This document shows, piece after piece, positions 45,901 to 58,052 of a stretch of 64,000 nt of DNA. Within the stretch, counting starts at the first letter, position 1; the number at the start of each line of letters is the position of its first letter. Position numbers and translations under genes: made by a program. Where the stretch lies: NCBI GenBank assembly GCA_020631735.1, contig CM036160.1, positions 666,407 to 730,406 of the forward strand, written 5' to 3'. The notes below the pieces were generated by a model. That model did no database searches, had not been told where the DNA came from, and worked only from the letters and a program-made list of their open reading frames with translations. This DNA comes from Saccharum officinarum (taxonomy: Eukaryota; Streptophyta; Magnoliopsida; Poales; Poaceae).

Positions 45901-48900
45901 GTAACCAGCCCAGTGACGAGTTTTAGTTTTCGTTTTTGGTTTTTCTTTAATTGTTTCATAGATTTTATTGTTACTTGGTAAAATCCATATCTCGTGCAAT
46001 TTAGATCCAAAAATTGTGATCCAAATTTTGTTGGGCTCCAAATAAAGTGTAGTATCTAGGAAAAATATCAAATGCTTATGTGATGTTTAATTTCTAGAAT
46101 ATTTAATTAGGGTTTTGAAATATGTTTTAAATTGCATGCAAACTTGTTTAAATCATATCTTGAGCTTTTGTATTCCAAAAATTATAAAATTTGGTGAGTA
46201 TGTTATTTCATATATATAAAAGCTCTGGTAAAAGTTTGGATCCTATTGCTTGAGTAGTTTTCAAGTTATGATGTTGTCATTTTATATTAGGAGATACTTG
46301 AATGAATTTTCATAATTTTTCTATAGTTCCAGTAAAGGTAAGATTTTGGGAGTGTTGTTCTTAGGTTGGAATGGTACTAGAAAAAAATATGAAATCTGTT
46401 GTTTGACACTTTTCAATAGGGTTTCCTATTTATGCAAAAATCAGTCTTTTTAGCTTGTGAATTTTGTGTAGGGAGTTTCTGTGAATAACTTTAGTTAAAA
46501 TTTTTACAGTAGCCTTCTAGTAGGCCAAGGAGCCTCCTGTAATTGTTATAGAATTTTTCTAAGCAGTTGCATATAAGTTTAATTTCCCACTTAATTAATT
46601 AAGTAAATTAAGAAAGGGGTTAAAATAAATGTTCTGAGTTGACACACCTTACTTTATGGTGTTTTCATGACATGAGTGAACTAGTGGTATCATTGGTTTG
46701 GTCATAGAGGAAGTTTGACACATGAATAAATATTTAATTTTCACATTTCTAGGTTCTCTGGACAGCTGGTAGCAATTTTGGATTTAAACTTTGATAAAAT
46801 TATTTGCTGGGGAACTTGTGAATACCAAAGTGATAGTAAACTGGTTAAACTAGCTTGTGTAAAAATTTGATGGCATTTGGCCTAGTAGTCTAGGAGTTAT
46901 AGCTGTTTAAAGTGGCTATCCAGAAATGGCTGCTCTCTGTTTGGAGAGGACAAATTTCTGAAACTTTAGAATTTCGACTAGGTAAACTTTGAAATTTAGT
47001 GTTGAGGTCTGAAAATGAATTGTAGAGTATTTTATAAGCTTTGCAGATTGTCTTGTATCATGCCTTTAGGATTTGGGAATCTCCAGTTGTAATAGAAATA
47101 CGTAGCTGCTGTCCAGAATATGTTGTTACGATATTTGATGATTTGTTGTTGGTAACCTAAGTAATGTTGTTCTTATGATTTTTAGGTGTTAGGGCCTTAA
47201 CTGAAGAGGAACATTTATACATTAGGTTGTGTAGATTAGGTAAGTACTTCTCTACCGGAGAAGAGATTTGCACGTAAAATGGAAGTAACTTGAATAGAGT
47301 ACTTAAATTGCTGAAATGCATTCCATTCCGAGCATATTGCATTCATTATGCATCCATGAGATTTATTGTGCATTCATGCAATAGGTGTACCGGAGGGGGT
47401 AACACTCCTCGAGTTCGAGGGAGCGATTTCGGAGGAGGACCAGGAGTAGCCAAGGGAGCCCGAGGATCCAGCCGGTGAAGGAGTGCCCGTAGACGACCTA
47501 CCTGAGTGCCCAAATCATCGCCCGTCCTCTTTTCTAAAGGCAAGCCCCGTGCATGCTGACTCATTTGTTTTATATATCATCTCTTGAGTACTTTTACTTG
47601 TTTACTGCGTTAAGTTATAGGAGTTGGGTGAAAACCCTTGTAGCATTATACCTGTCTTTGTCCAGATATCATACTTAAACCCTAAATTAGGTTTAGGCAC
47701 GTGTTAATGCTTGGCCCTGCTTAGTCCGGTAGCAGTCGGGTGATTTCCGATCATCTGCGAGATGTAGGAATGGTCACGAGTGGCTATGTTGGCTATCGTG
47801 GATGGAACCATGCCTAAAAATAAATTGAGACCGGGGCGAAGTTCGATAGTGCAGCCACAAGACACTTCATGTCTTGGGTGCGGAGCTATGCCCGTCTGAG
47901 TCGTTTAAGGACCGATTTCGCTGTATGTCCTTGAGTCATGTTGAACGCAGTCTAACACTTAGTTGGCCAGATAAGTCGTTCCGACCGCGAAGCCGAGTAA
48001 TTCAGTTCAGGCCGGGAGTCGAATGGTAGGTCGTATTTTGGAGAAGAGAAATATTGTGCTTGGGGACATTGGCGTGAGACCAAGGGGGGTTAGAGTCCCT
48101 AGCACCTAGCAGAGTGTCGCCCTTGGGGATGCGGCATCATTCGAACCCGCGACTCCTGAATCGTACGAAGGTGGCTTGTGCGACCCTGACAGGGGCCTGC
48201 GCGGTGAGTGTTAGAAATACCCCTCCAGCTGGATAGGAATTCGATTCGAATCGCCGTTGCTCCTGGTTAGTGAGCACTTGACTTGAGCAGCGGCAACGTA
48301 GATCTCATTAAATTGAACAGATGGTTAAGTGAATGATATAATGTTGCCACAAATTTATACCTGCTATGGATATAATAATATTATTGTTTGATTATTACTC
48401 AAGTGAATGTGTAGTACAGGTGCTAAGATAGATGACAGGTTAATGTTAAAAATAACTGCTAGTACAGGTTAAAAGAGTTTAAATTACTTATGCTTTTCCA
48501 CAAAGGTGATGTCAGCTAGCTCCACTTATGAAAGCCTTGCATGATCTTTGGTGTCTCTTATTTTCTGTTTCGACGGGTAAGTCTAGCTGAGTACATTCCC
48601 GTACTCAGGGTTATTCCCTCCTGTTGCAGATGACATGCTTTATCAGGGCTTCTGCAAGACCTGCCTCCACCCCGCGGGTGACGAGGACTAGATCACTCGG
48701 GCGTGATCGTCTGTTAGTTACTTTCCTTAATGCTTTTGCGGGATGGTGATCTGTAAGACTGGCAGTAGTATTTGAACTAAATGCGTGTGTTATGCTTCCG
48801 CTACTTTATGAACTCAGTTTGTAATAAATTGTGACTCCGTGTGTTGTAAGTGAACTTCCGCTCTACTTGTGAAATGTAACGTGTGATGTGTATGTTGAAT

Positions 48901-49049
48901 GATGCGATCTGGTTGTAAAGAGAGTTGGTTTGAAATCCTTCGTGGTTTCGATTGACTACCAGGATTATATGGGCTCAAGTTCGAAAATTTGAGCGTTTCG
49001 GCGCTTGTTTTTGTACTTGTGCTCTTATAATTTGGTTGGTTCTGTTATA
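45901..49049 (+). mobile_element. Second LTR-like segment, outer older LTR
   Basis: AT-rich DNA, then a region (47390-47545) repeating the acidic frame plus AAGGCAAGCCCCG layout seen at 45.0 kb. The terminal 1 kb matches, in reverse, the LTR fragment at 49756-50807. It ends at the TSD GGCCA. Confidence 0.55.
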
Positions 49050-49326
49050 GGCCACCCCTAGGCACATCCGCTGCTACCCCCAGGCGCGCGCCATCGACCG
49101 CCGCCCTGCATGTCTCATGGCTCCTCCCTTCTGCCCTAACTGCCACTGACGGCCTCAATCGGGGATGACCCCATCCCCTTGATTTGGAGGCATGGAAGTC
49201 ACGCGATATGCTCAGCATATTCTGAGCTGGGACGTCCTTGTTCCATAGCAACTCTAAACCAACAGGCTAACAAAGAGGTTCATCCCATCCTGTCCCACCA
49301 CATCCTAGCAACCAAACACTACCTAA

Positions 49327-49755
49327 AATCACTTAGTCCCAATGAGAGTATATGTGATCCAACCACCAAAATCACTTAGTCCCCAATGAGGAGTACATGT
49401 GTGTCCAACCACATTTCTTGCTTTGACTTTCAAAGCATAGTTCAAACAAGTAAACTAATAGATAGTGAAGGAGTTATTGTTAGCTAGAAAGACACAAAGA
49501 GTGGGAGTGGAGCGATAGTGACACCACCGCCGTAGGCAATGAAAGATATAAGACGAGTAGTGCCAAGAGCATACTCCTTGGTCGCAGATCAAATCATTTC
49601 TTAGACTGAGAAATGTCCCTGGTTAAATCTACTTCCAAAGTGTGGTAGAACTTACTAGATTAATAAATAGCATTGTGATCTTTTCTCTGTATCACTAATT
49701 TATCCTAAACTTGCTAGTATTAGTTGATTAAACCTCATTTGGCATAGCTCCACTT
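49327..49755. other. Intergenic, no gene seen
   Basis: AT-rich, short frames only. Confidence 0.5.
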
Positions 49756-50807
49756 TGTAACAGAACCGTCCAAATTATAAGAGCACAAGTACAAAAACAA
49801 TCACCGAAGTGATCAAATTCTCGCACTTGAGCCCATATAACTCCGGTAGTCCAATGAAATCACGAGAGATTTCAAAACAACCAACATACAAGCCAGGATC
49901 GTAGTGATTCAACATAACAAGTCACATGTTACAACCATTTCGTAAGTAATTCAATATACATCGGAGTTCAACATAGTTATTAGAACTTACATTGAAAAGT
50001 AGCGGAAGCAAAGTAATTTGAAACTAACATTATTTCTTATTTCAAATACATGCAGTACCAAGGTCGACTTCCAACAAAAGCATTAAAGAGAAGATAACTT
50101 AGAAGGATCATGCCGTGATCACACTCACCTCTATGGCAGGAGCCAACCAACTCTTGCAGTAGCCATGATACTTCACAACTGCAACAAGTGGGGATAAAAC
50201 CCTAAGTACGACAAAGTACTCAGTAGACTTACCCGTCAGAAACCAGAAATAAGATGACACCAAGGATCATGCAAGGCTGATATAAAGTGGGGCTAGCTTG
50301 ACAACATTTGCATAAAGCTTAATATATATGATCAATCATTAATGCTTAAGCATCAAGTTAATTATCATTAACCTATCATCTATGTTAGAACCTGTACTAG
50401 AGCACTCACTTTATTAGGAGCAAACAATATTAACCATAGCAGGTATAAATTGAGGCAACCTTTCCATCGTGATCCAACTAACCATCCGTTCAATTTAATG
50501 GAATCTACGTTGCCGCTGCTTCAGTCAAGTGCTCACTAACCGGGAGCGACGGCGATTCGAATCGAATTCCTATCCAGCTGGAGGGGTATTTCTAACACTC
50601 ACCGTGCAGACCCCTGCCAGGGTCGCAAGGCCACTTTTCATATGATTCAGGAATCGCGGGTCGAATGATGTCGCGACCCAAGGGTGACACTCTGCCAGGT
50701 GATAGGGACTCTAACCCCCCTTGGTCTCACGCCAATGTCCAAGCACATCCTTTCTCTCTCCAAGAAGCAACCTACCATTCGATTCCTGGCCTGCATCACA
50801 TTACTCG
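49756..50807 (-). mobile_element. LTR fragment (minus orientation), cut by an assembly gap
   Basis: On the minus strand it ends CGGTTCTGTTACA at 49756. It parallels 48060-49049 of the composite element through blocks such as CCCCTCCAGCTGGATAGG, the AGTACTCAG region and TGTACTTGTGCTCTTATAATTTGG. The other part of the LTR is lost in the gap. Confidence 0.7.
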
Positions 50808-50907
50808 NNNNNNNNNNNNNNNNNNNNNNNNNNNNNNNNNNNNNNNNNNNNNNNNNNNNNNNNNNNNNNNNNNNNNNNNNNNNNNNNNNNNNNNNNNNNN
50901 NNNNNNN
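50808..50907. other. Assembly gap (100 N) between two LTR fragments
   Basis: Exactly 100 N. The sequence on its left belongs to one LTR family and that on its right to another. Confidence 0.99.
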
Positions 50908-51777
50908 AGGGGATAGGGGTTCCATTTTCTCCACAAGCGCGGCCGGGGGAGGCCGAGGGGCACCCGCCATGGCCGGGCATAGCAAGGCTCGTCGGAGCTC
51001 ACATAAACGGCCCTAGAGGCACAAAACGTCGAATTGGAGGTGCAGGGAGAGGGAGGGAGCACGGGGAGTCTCACCACGGCTTCAAACGGGACGGGGACGG
51101 CTCGGGGGGAGACAACCGATGCGGTGGCCGAGCGTGCTCCGGTGACGCTGCTGCGGGACTTCGCGAGCTCAAACGAATGGGGATTGGAGCGGGGATGCAG
51201 CCGGGAGAGAGGCGAAGGGGGTTGCGGCTCCCTTTTAAGGCCGGGCGCGGGGGGTGGAGAAGGGCGCTCCCACGTCTGCGGTAGTGGGCGCGGCGTCATG
51301 GCGGTTGCTGCGACCGAGGGGCGAGCGGCAGGAGGTTGGAGATGAGGCGCCGACAGGTGGGCCCGGACGGTCAGTGACCGCGGGAGAGGAGAGGGGCGCG
51401 GCAACGGCCATCTGGCCTGGTTGGGCTGGGCCGCGGCCCAAGAGGGAAAGCGCGGGGAGGATTGGTTGGGCCGGCCGGGAATCGGCTAACAGGCCGAAAC
51501 CGAGGAAAAAAGAAAACGGGAAAGAATTTATTTTCCTTTTTCAAATTTGATTTTCAAATCACATTTTCAAATGTTTTTGAATGTCTTTTAAACTTTGACT
51601 CAAACCAATCATCACAAAATATAGTGCAACAGCATGAGTGCAAAAACAAATGGTTAACCTTATGATTAATTTTAATTTCACAAAATTTATTATTCTCTAT
51701 ATTTAAATGCACACATACATACCTAATAAATCATTATTTAGCTATTTTAAAACAAAAGCAAAATTTAGGGTGTTACA
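50908..51777 (-). mobile_element. 3' LTR (partial) of the minus-strand gypsy element
   Basis: Collinear with 60078-60954 of the 5' LTR, including the GC-rich leader block and the AT-rich U3 beginning. Only about 870 of some 2884 bp are present before the gap. Confidence 0.85.
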
Positions 51778-51780
51778 ATT

Positions 51781-51792
51781 CTACCCCCCTTA
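51781..51792 (-). promoter_or_regulatory. Polypurine tract
   Basis: The minus strand reads AAGGGGGGTAG just upstream of the 3' LTR start. Confidence 0.75.
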
Positions 51793-51852
51793 AAAGAATC
51801 TCGTCCTCGAGATTGGATGATGCTTACTCAAAAAGCTGTGGATAAGACTTTC

Positions 51853-54800
51853 TCAGATCTTCTTCTCTTCCCACGTAGATTCATCTTCTGAATAACGCTT
51901 CCATTGCACTCTGCACATCTTTATAGTGCGGCTCCTGGTAACTCTTTCTGCAGTTTCAAGTATCTTTACCGGATACTCCTCATACGTGAGATCTTCTTTA
52001 ACAGTAAGCTCCTCCAAGGGAATCTGCTCTCTGGTACCCGCAAACACTTTTTCAGCTGTGAAACATGGAACACATCATGCACACCTGCTAAACTTTCTGG
52101 CAATTCCAATTGATAAGCCACTTCTCCACGTCTCTCCAGAATCTTGAAAGGTCCTACATATCTCGGTGCTAACTTGCCCTTCATATTGAATCTTCTCACA
52201 TTTCTCATTGGTGACACCTTCAAATACACATAGTCACCTACTTGAAACTCAACTCTCTCCTTCGGGTATCAGCATAGCTCTTCTGTCTAGACTGTGCTAC
52301 TCTCAAATTATCCCTGATCATCCTCACTTGTTCCTCTGCATTGCGTAGGACATCAGGTCCAAACACTTGGGTTTCACCTGTCTGATTCCAGAATAGAGGT
52401 GTTCTACACTTTCGTCCGTATAAAGCTTCGAATGGCGCCATCTTGAGACTTTTCTGGTGACTATTGTTGTATGAAAACTCAGCATATGACAAACTCTTAT
52501 CCCAACTAGTACCATACTGTAAGGCACAAGCTCTCAACATGTCTTCCAAGATTTGATTGGTCCTTTCGGTCTGCCCATCAGTTTGGTGATATGCCGAACT
52601 GAAATTTAACTTGGTTCCCAAAGCACTGTGTACCTTACGCCAAAAATGCGATGTAAACTGAGTTCCTCGGTCAGATACGATCTTCTTTGGAACCCCATGT
52701 AGACATACTATTCTCTCCATATACAATTCCGCTAGCTTTGCACCACTATAAGTGGTTTTGACTGGCAAGAAGTGGGCTACCTTAGTAAGTCGATCCACTA
52801 TTACCCAGATCGAATCATATCCTTGTTGAGTGCGGGGCAATCCAGTAATGAAGTCCATACCAACTTCTTCCCATTTCCACTCTGGTATTTTCATTGGTTG
52901 CAACAATCCTGCAGGCCTTTGGTGCTCAGCCTTCACCCTTTGACAAGTATCACATATGGCCACATACTCAGCCACATCCCTTTCAAACCATACCACCAAT
53001 ACTTCTCTTTGAGGTCCAAGTACATCTTGGTGCTTCCAGGGTGTATAGAATAAGCAGAATCATGTGCCTCTCGCAGAATCATATCGCGGATGGCTTTCAC
53101 TTCAGGTACACATATCCTCTTTTTCCAAACCATAGAGTACCATTCTCATCCAACCGGAAACCTGGTGCCCTTCCAACCACAACCTGCTCGGCAATCTCTT
53201 TCAATTTCTCATCCTCCAACTGACCTTTACATATCTCTTGCTCCAATGTAGGTTCTATAGTCAATTCTACTACATTATTGACAAAACCCAAGTTGAGACG
53301 TTCTATTTCAGCTCGCAACTCTGCTGGTATAAATGTCAACTGAAGTCCGTTGGCATAGCTTTTCCGGCTAAGTGCATCGGCAACAACATTTGCCTTTCCA
53401 GGATGATAATGCACTTCCAGATCATAGTCTTTAATTAACTCCAGCCAACGACGTTGCCTTAAGTTCAACTCGGACTGAGTAAAAATATATTTTAAACTCT
53501 TGTGGTCAGTGTAGATGTCACACTTATGTCCGATCAAATAATGCCTCCAGATTTTTAGAGCATGGACAACTGCGGCTAATTCCAAGTCATGGGTTGGGTA
53601 ATTCAGTTCATGCTTTCTCAATGCCTGGATGCATAGGCCACAACCTTTCCTTCTTGCATAAGCACACATCCAAGGCCTAGGCGAGATGCATCACAATAAA
53701 TAGAGAAACTCTTACTTAAATCAGGTAGGGTCAACACCGGGGCTGTTGTCAACCTTTTCTTTAACTCCTCAAAGTTAGCTTGACATTTGTCTGACCAAAC
53801 AAATTTGGCATTCTTCTCTAATAGGGCTGTCATAGGCTTGGCTAGCTTAGAGAACCCTTCAATAAACCTTCTATAGTATCCAGCCAAACCCAAAAAGCTA
53901 CGGATTTCACTAGCATTGACTGGGGCTTTCCAATTCAACACATCTTGCACTTTACTGGGATCTACGGCTATTCCACCGTTAGAGACCACATGTCCCAGAA
54001 AAGATACTTCTTTCAGCCAGAACTCACATTTGCTCCTCTTTGCATACAATTTATGTTCCCTGAGTTTTTGTAAGACTAACCTTAAGTGTTCGGCATGTTC
54101 CCCTTCATTTTTGGAGAATACTAGGATATCATCTATGAATACCACTACAAACTTATCAAGTACTCCATGAATACTTTGTTCATTAGGTACATAAAGTATG
54201 CAGGTGCATTTGTCAGTCCAAAAGACATCACTGTGTACTCATAAAGGCCATATCTGGTAGTAAATGCTGTCTTGGGTATGTCAGACGCACGAATTTTTAG
54301 TTGGTGATATCCAGAACGGAGGTCAATTTTTGAGAACACACAAGCACCTTTCAGCTGATCAAATAAATCATCAATTCTAGGGAGTGGGTATTTGTTCTTG
54401 ATGGTGACTTCATTTAGGGACCTATAATCGACACACATCCTTCGTGTGCCATCTTTCTTATCCACAAATATAACAGGTGCTCCCCAAGGTGAAGAACTAG
54501 GACGAATAAAACCTTTCTCTTGCAATTCTTTAATTTGTTTCTTTAGTTCTTCTAATTCATTTACCCCCATTCTATATGGTCTCTTAGCTATGGGTGCAGT
54601 CCCAGGTAAAAGCTCGATAAGGAATTCGATGTCGCGATCGAGTGGCATACCTGGCAATTCATCGGGGAACACGTCCGGGAATTCATCCACCACCTGGTTC
54701 TCCTGGTTAACAACATCGCTCAGCTGATTGACGGTGGCAGTAGGTTGAGCTTGCACTTCTACTTCGACACAAATTCTATCACCACTTGGAGATGTCACAA

Positions 54801-55110
54801 CCACAGATTTCTCCTGACATTGTATCACTGCCCTATGTTGCTTCATCCAATCCATTCCCAGGATGAGGTCAATTCCAGCGGTTCTCAGAACAATTGGATT
54901 TACCTTGAAAGCTACCCCCCTTAAGAATATACTAGTAGAAGGGCTCCAATAATTTGCGGGCATGCTACCCCCCGGTGAATTTACTAGCATGGGATCCTTC
55001 ATGGCACACAGGGGTATGCTATGCATTCTAACAAAAGCTTGGGATATGAAAGAATGCGAGGCACCGGAATCAAAAAGTACGTAGCGGAGATGGAGTTGAC
55101 GCTAAACGTA
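51853..55110 (-). pseudogene. Ty3/gypsy pol: protease, RT, RNase H, integrase, chromodomain, with frameshifts only
   Basis: In order on the minus strand: protease FDSGASHSF (about 55075, visible over a frame change) and ILGMDWM; RT with [26 protein letters not shown] and FIDDIL (54590-54120); RNase H with [10 protein letters not shown] and [10 protein letters not shown] (53690-53490); integrase with MDFITGLP, VSDRGTQF and QTERTNQILED (52860-52550); then VGDYVYLKVSP, HVSQLKKCL and a chromodomain EYPVKILETAERVTRS...VQWKRYSEDESTWE ending at 51853. Frames switch near 55080, 54160, 53640, 53110, 53000, 52240 and 52040, but no in-frame stop is seen between switches. All catalytic residues I can check are present. 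Either the copy is recently dead or the frameshifts are sequence errors. Confidence 0.85.
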
Positions 55111-56281
55111 CCCAGCATAACCTCAGGCGCCTCCTGAGCTGATTCCGACGACACATGATTCACCTTGCCAGTGAACGGAGGTCGAGCGTTGGGTCTCTGG
55201 TTGTTCTGCTGGTTCTGCGGGGCCTGCCGGTTCTGCTTCTTCGGGCACTGGTACGAATAGTGTCCCACCTCTCCACAGTTGTAACAGGCATTGGGGTTGC
55301 CTGGGGTGCCACTCTTGATTGGGGCATTGTTGGGCACTCCCTGACGTGGAGCTTGGTTGCTAGCTTGCTGTTGCTGGGGCGCTGCTGACTCTGATTACCC
55401 AACTGCGGTGGGTACTGGACGCTGCTGGTACTGGTTCCGCTGGGGGTACTGGCCCTTGTTCCATTGGTTGGGTGGCCCTTGGTTCCTCTGCGGAAAACCT
55501 TGCTGCGGAAAGGCTCGCGGGCGAGTGTTGCTACCGATGCCTGTCCCTGGAGCTTCCTCTTCTTGAGGTCCATTTCCTTACGCTTGTTATCAATTACTAT
55601 GGCACGGTCCACTAACTCTTGGAAACTGGCATATTTGTTGGACATCAGTTGCAGCTGGAGTCCATCATACAGGCCTTCAGAAAACGCGCTGTTTGTCAGA
55701 ATCCCGAGCCACTTCAGCCGGGGCATATCGCGACAATTGTGCAAACTTGTCGCGGTATTCCGCCACAGACATGGACCCTTGCTTGAGAGCCCGGAACTCC
55801 TCTTGCTTCAGCTCAATAAGTCCCTCCGGAATATGATAGGACCTGAAGTTCTCTGTGAACTCTTTCCATGTGACCTCTGGAGCATTCTCTGGACGTCCAT
55901 ACTGGAATGACTCCCACCAATCCTGAGCAGCTCCTTGGAGTTGGCCTGAGGCGTACAAGACTTTCTCCAAGTCGTTGCACTGTGCAATGTTTAGCTGCTT
56001 TTCCACAGCTCTCAGCCAGTCATCCGCCTCCATAGGTTCAGAGGCATGTGTGAACACAGGTGGGCGTCCTTTCAGAAACTCACCACGCTTGTCACGGACC
56101 TGCACAGGTGGGGTGCTCCTGCGGGTTGCTCACCGAGACGGTCCATCACTGTCTGCATGAGCTGCGCTTGCATGGCCATCAGCTGCTCAATGGTCACCGG
56201 CGGTGGCGGAGGTGGATCCACCAAAGCTCCGTGTCCACGACCACGGCCACGGCCTCTGCCACGTCCTCCTCTGGCGGCCAT
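55000..56281 (-). pseudogene. Ty3/gypsy gag with CCHC zinc knuckle, frameshifted
   Basis: Starts MAARGGRGRGRGRG (56281), an Arg/Gly-rich N-terminus, then a Pro-rich and Gln/Met-rich stretch. The Gag core follows: FTHASEPMEADDWLR, QGAAQDWWESF, WKEFTENFRSYHIPEG and EYRDKFAQLSRYAP (56070-55700). Then AFSEGLYDGLQLQL and DRAIVIDNKRKEMD (55690-55570), and a zinc knuckle CYNCGEVGHYSYQC (about 55290). Frame changes near 56100, 55700 and 55370 split the ORF. The nucleocapsid spacing CX2CX4HX4C is intact. Confidence 0.85.
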
Positions 56282-56972
56282 CTGTCTCCAATCAAATGTG
56301 CAATCTTTTAGAGATCTTCCAAAAATTTATAAATTATTTACAAAAGGTAAATAACATAACTGAAAATTTCTGGATGAGTGTCTACAACGGCAGACCGAAA
56401 ACTGGAGTGTACTCAAGTTCCAGAAATCCAAAATATGCGTGGCATACATCGTTGGAAAGCTTAAAGAGTCTGCTACAACTTTTGTATAGAACTTTTTCAC
56501 TGATACGGACGGCAACATCATCAAAAACTGAGCTAAACAATTTCTGTTCTAGGTTACAGACTGCACAAACTTGCCAGGTTGTAGCAGGCATATCTCTCAA
56601 ACCAGAATTGATAATGAGGTGATTCCAGTGGGAAATGAAAGGTACACAAGTCTAGTTCTTTCCACAAAAATTTCATAATTTTTGGACGTAGAGATTTAGA
56701 GATATGAGGCAAACATTGCAGACTGCTCTGAGAAAACAGCACAGCAGTAAAGCAGAATTTTAAACCCCAACTAAGTTAAACAAACACTAACTTAAGGTTT
56801 TGATAAAAAGAACATGTGGACAAGCCCACACTGTTCCTGCAATCACACAAACTCCAAATCATTCAAGTTCATCATCACCAGCAACAAGACAATTAAAAGT
56901 TCACAACCCACACATAAACTTGACACGACCCTCGATTCTAAAACGCATTCAGCAAGGCGGGGCTGCAAACAT
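56282..56972 (-). other. Non-coding spacer between the extra ORF and gag
   Basis: About 690 bp, AT-rich, no extended frame with a recognisable domain. It would be leader or intron in the genomic RNA. Confidence 0.5.
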
Positions 56973-57881
56973 CTAAGGAGCGCGATCCACCATGGTGAAC
57001 ACCCTGGCCTTCTTCTTGTAAATGGTAGGCTGTCCTAGCTGAACGGCCATCTCATCTATCTGGTTCTGAAGGCGCTTTTCAGATTTTTGCGCTGCACGAA
57101 GCTCTTCCCTGAGTGCTTCGTTAACCTCCTGCATAGCGCTGAGGTGCCTCACTGTGGTGTCCAAGGTGGGATCAGAAGCTGGAGGAGCCAACACCGCCCA
57201 TGTCTTCTCCCTTGAGTCGTAGCGTGGAAGATACCGGTAGCGATCATTCTGCATGTCCTCAAAACGTCGACCATGGTAGTGCAGGTACGCCGCCTGCGCA
57301 GCATCTTCCATGCTGTCATAGACACTGGCACGCCTGGCTCGGTGGCTATGGGTGGTCACAACATCCTGAGATTGGTCGGTGTTGTTCCAGGCGGTGATGA
57401 TCACATTGGTCTTCCAGTACGTCGCCTCCACTGGATGTGTGTGCTTCGCACAGTAGTACTTCACAGAGGCAGCAAACTCTGGATAGTACTCAGCTAGCAT
57501 GGTGGTGAGGAGGTTGTGGTAATGGGCATCTTCGGGAGCTTCCTTAAACTTGTTCCTGGTGGTCCAGCCTATCTCTTCTGGCTCCTCTGATGCAGCTGGG
57601 GAGGGCACTGGTGTTGGTGCAGAAGCGGCCTGGGATGCTGGTGGAGGTGTAGCAGCGGGGACTGGAGCATCCACATGTGGGATGGGTGCAGCCACGGGGG
57701 TCGAAGCAGGTCCATCCGATGCAGCAGCCACTGAAAATACCTCCTCCTCCATGGGTTCCTCCTCTTCCTCGTCAGTGATGTGGGCGACCTCTGGCTCCAC
57801 TGGTACTGCTGGTGGTGCTGGTGGAGCAGGTGCTGCTGGAACGAACTGGGCGACGTAGGCAGCGGCACTGAGGCGAGGCAT
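56973..57881 (-). CDS. Extra ORF upstream of gag in the gypsy element (302 codons)
   Basis: Intact from ATG 57881 to TGA/TAG-type end at 56973, about 190 bp after the PBS. Layout: a Pro/Ala-rich N-terminal half with an acidic patch (TDEEEEEPMEEE, about residues 36-47), a conserved-looking central part (EIGWTTRNKFKEAPED, YHNLLTTMLAEYYPEF, YWKTNVIITAW, YDSMEDAAQAAYLHYHGRRF, YRYLPRYD, DPTLDTTVRHLSAMQ) and a C-terminal predicted coiled coil (EALREELRAAQKSEKRLQNQIDEM). I recall similar YHGRRF...DRYRYLPR proteins encoded before gag in grass gypsy elements and as stray hypothetical genes, but know no function. It is intact while gag and pol carry frameshifts. Not Gag-like: no zinc knuckle. Confidence 0.7.
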   Translation of the reverse strand: MPRLSAAAYVAQFVPAAPAPPAPPAVPVEPEVAHITDEEEEEPMEEEVFSVAAASDGPASTPVAAPIPHVDAPVPAATPPPASQAASAPTPVPSPAASEEPEEIGWTTRNKFKEAPEDAHYHNLLTTMLAEYYPEFAASVKYYCAKHTHPVEATYWKTNVIITAWNNTDQSQDVVTTHSHRARRASVYDSMEDAAQAAYLHYHGRRFEDMQNDRYRYLPRYDSREKTWAVLAPPASDPTLDTTVRHLSAMQEVNEALREELRAAQKSEKRLQNQIDEMAVQLGQPTIYKKKARVFTMVDRAP

Positions 57882-58052
57882 CTATAGTTTGGATATAAAA
57901 TATTATCAGAGTCAATATTTTATGCAATAGAATAAAGAATAGAGCATAAAAATTTTAATAAAATATCAAGAGTGAGGTAGTAGCAATTAAATAAATAAAG
58001 TCAAACTCCTAGAAACGACCATTTCTACCTAGGTTTGCGTCCTACAGTCGAC
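57882..58052 (-). other. Leader between PBS and extra ORF
   Basis: AT-rich leader with no open frame. It begins just after the primer-binding site. Confidence 0.5.

Larger units (their letters stand above)
38877..49049 (+). mobile_element. LTR-retrotransposon composite (10.2 kb), chromodomain Ty3/gypsy
   Basis: Perfect 5-bp duplication GGCCA (38872-38876 and 49050-49054). It begins TGTAACACCC and ends TTCTGTTATA. Inside are an LTR-like beginning (38877 to about 39930), a 5'-truncated pol (about 39930-42692), a polypurine tract, an LTR start at 42788 with a different leading sequence, and a second long LTR-like part up to 49049. The two LTR starts differ after TGTAACACCC. I therefore read it as a 5'-truncated element lying within an older LTR of a related family. 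Confidence 0.7.
38321..49323. mobile_element. PIF/Harbinger-type element (825 bp when intact), split by an LTR retrotransposon
   Basis: Left end AGTAGCGTTTGGTTG and right end on the minus strand GGTAGTGTTTGGTTG match at 13 of 15 positions, and similarity continues into GTGGGACGG / GTGGGACAGG. Flanking TAA repeats lie at 38318-38320 and 49324-49326. The two parts (38321-38876 and 49055-49323, with one copy of GGCCA) are separated by the LTR element at 38877-49049. No transposase is seen. Confidence 0.75.

Noticed and set aside
50721..51404. Open frames reading through the 100-N gap
   Set aside because: The frames include unknown residues from the gap and the flanks are LTR DNA.
57550..57858. 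Plus-strand Gly/Ala/Ser-rich open frame
   Set aside because: Antisense shadow of the Pro/Ala-rich half of the extra ORF on the minus strand.
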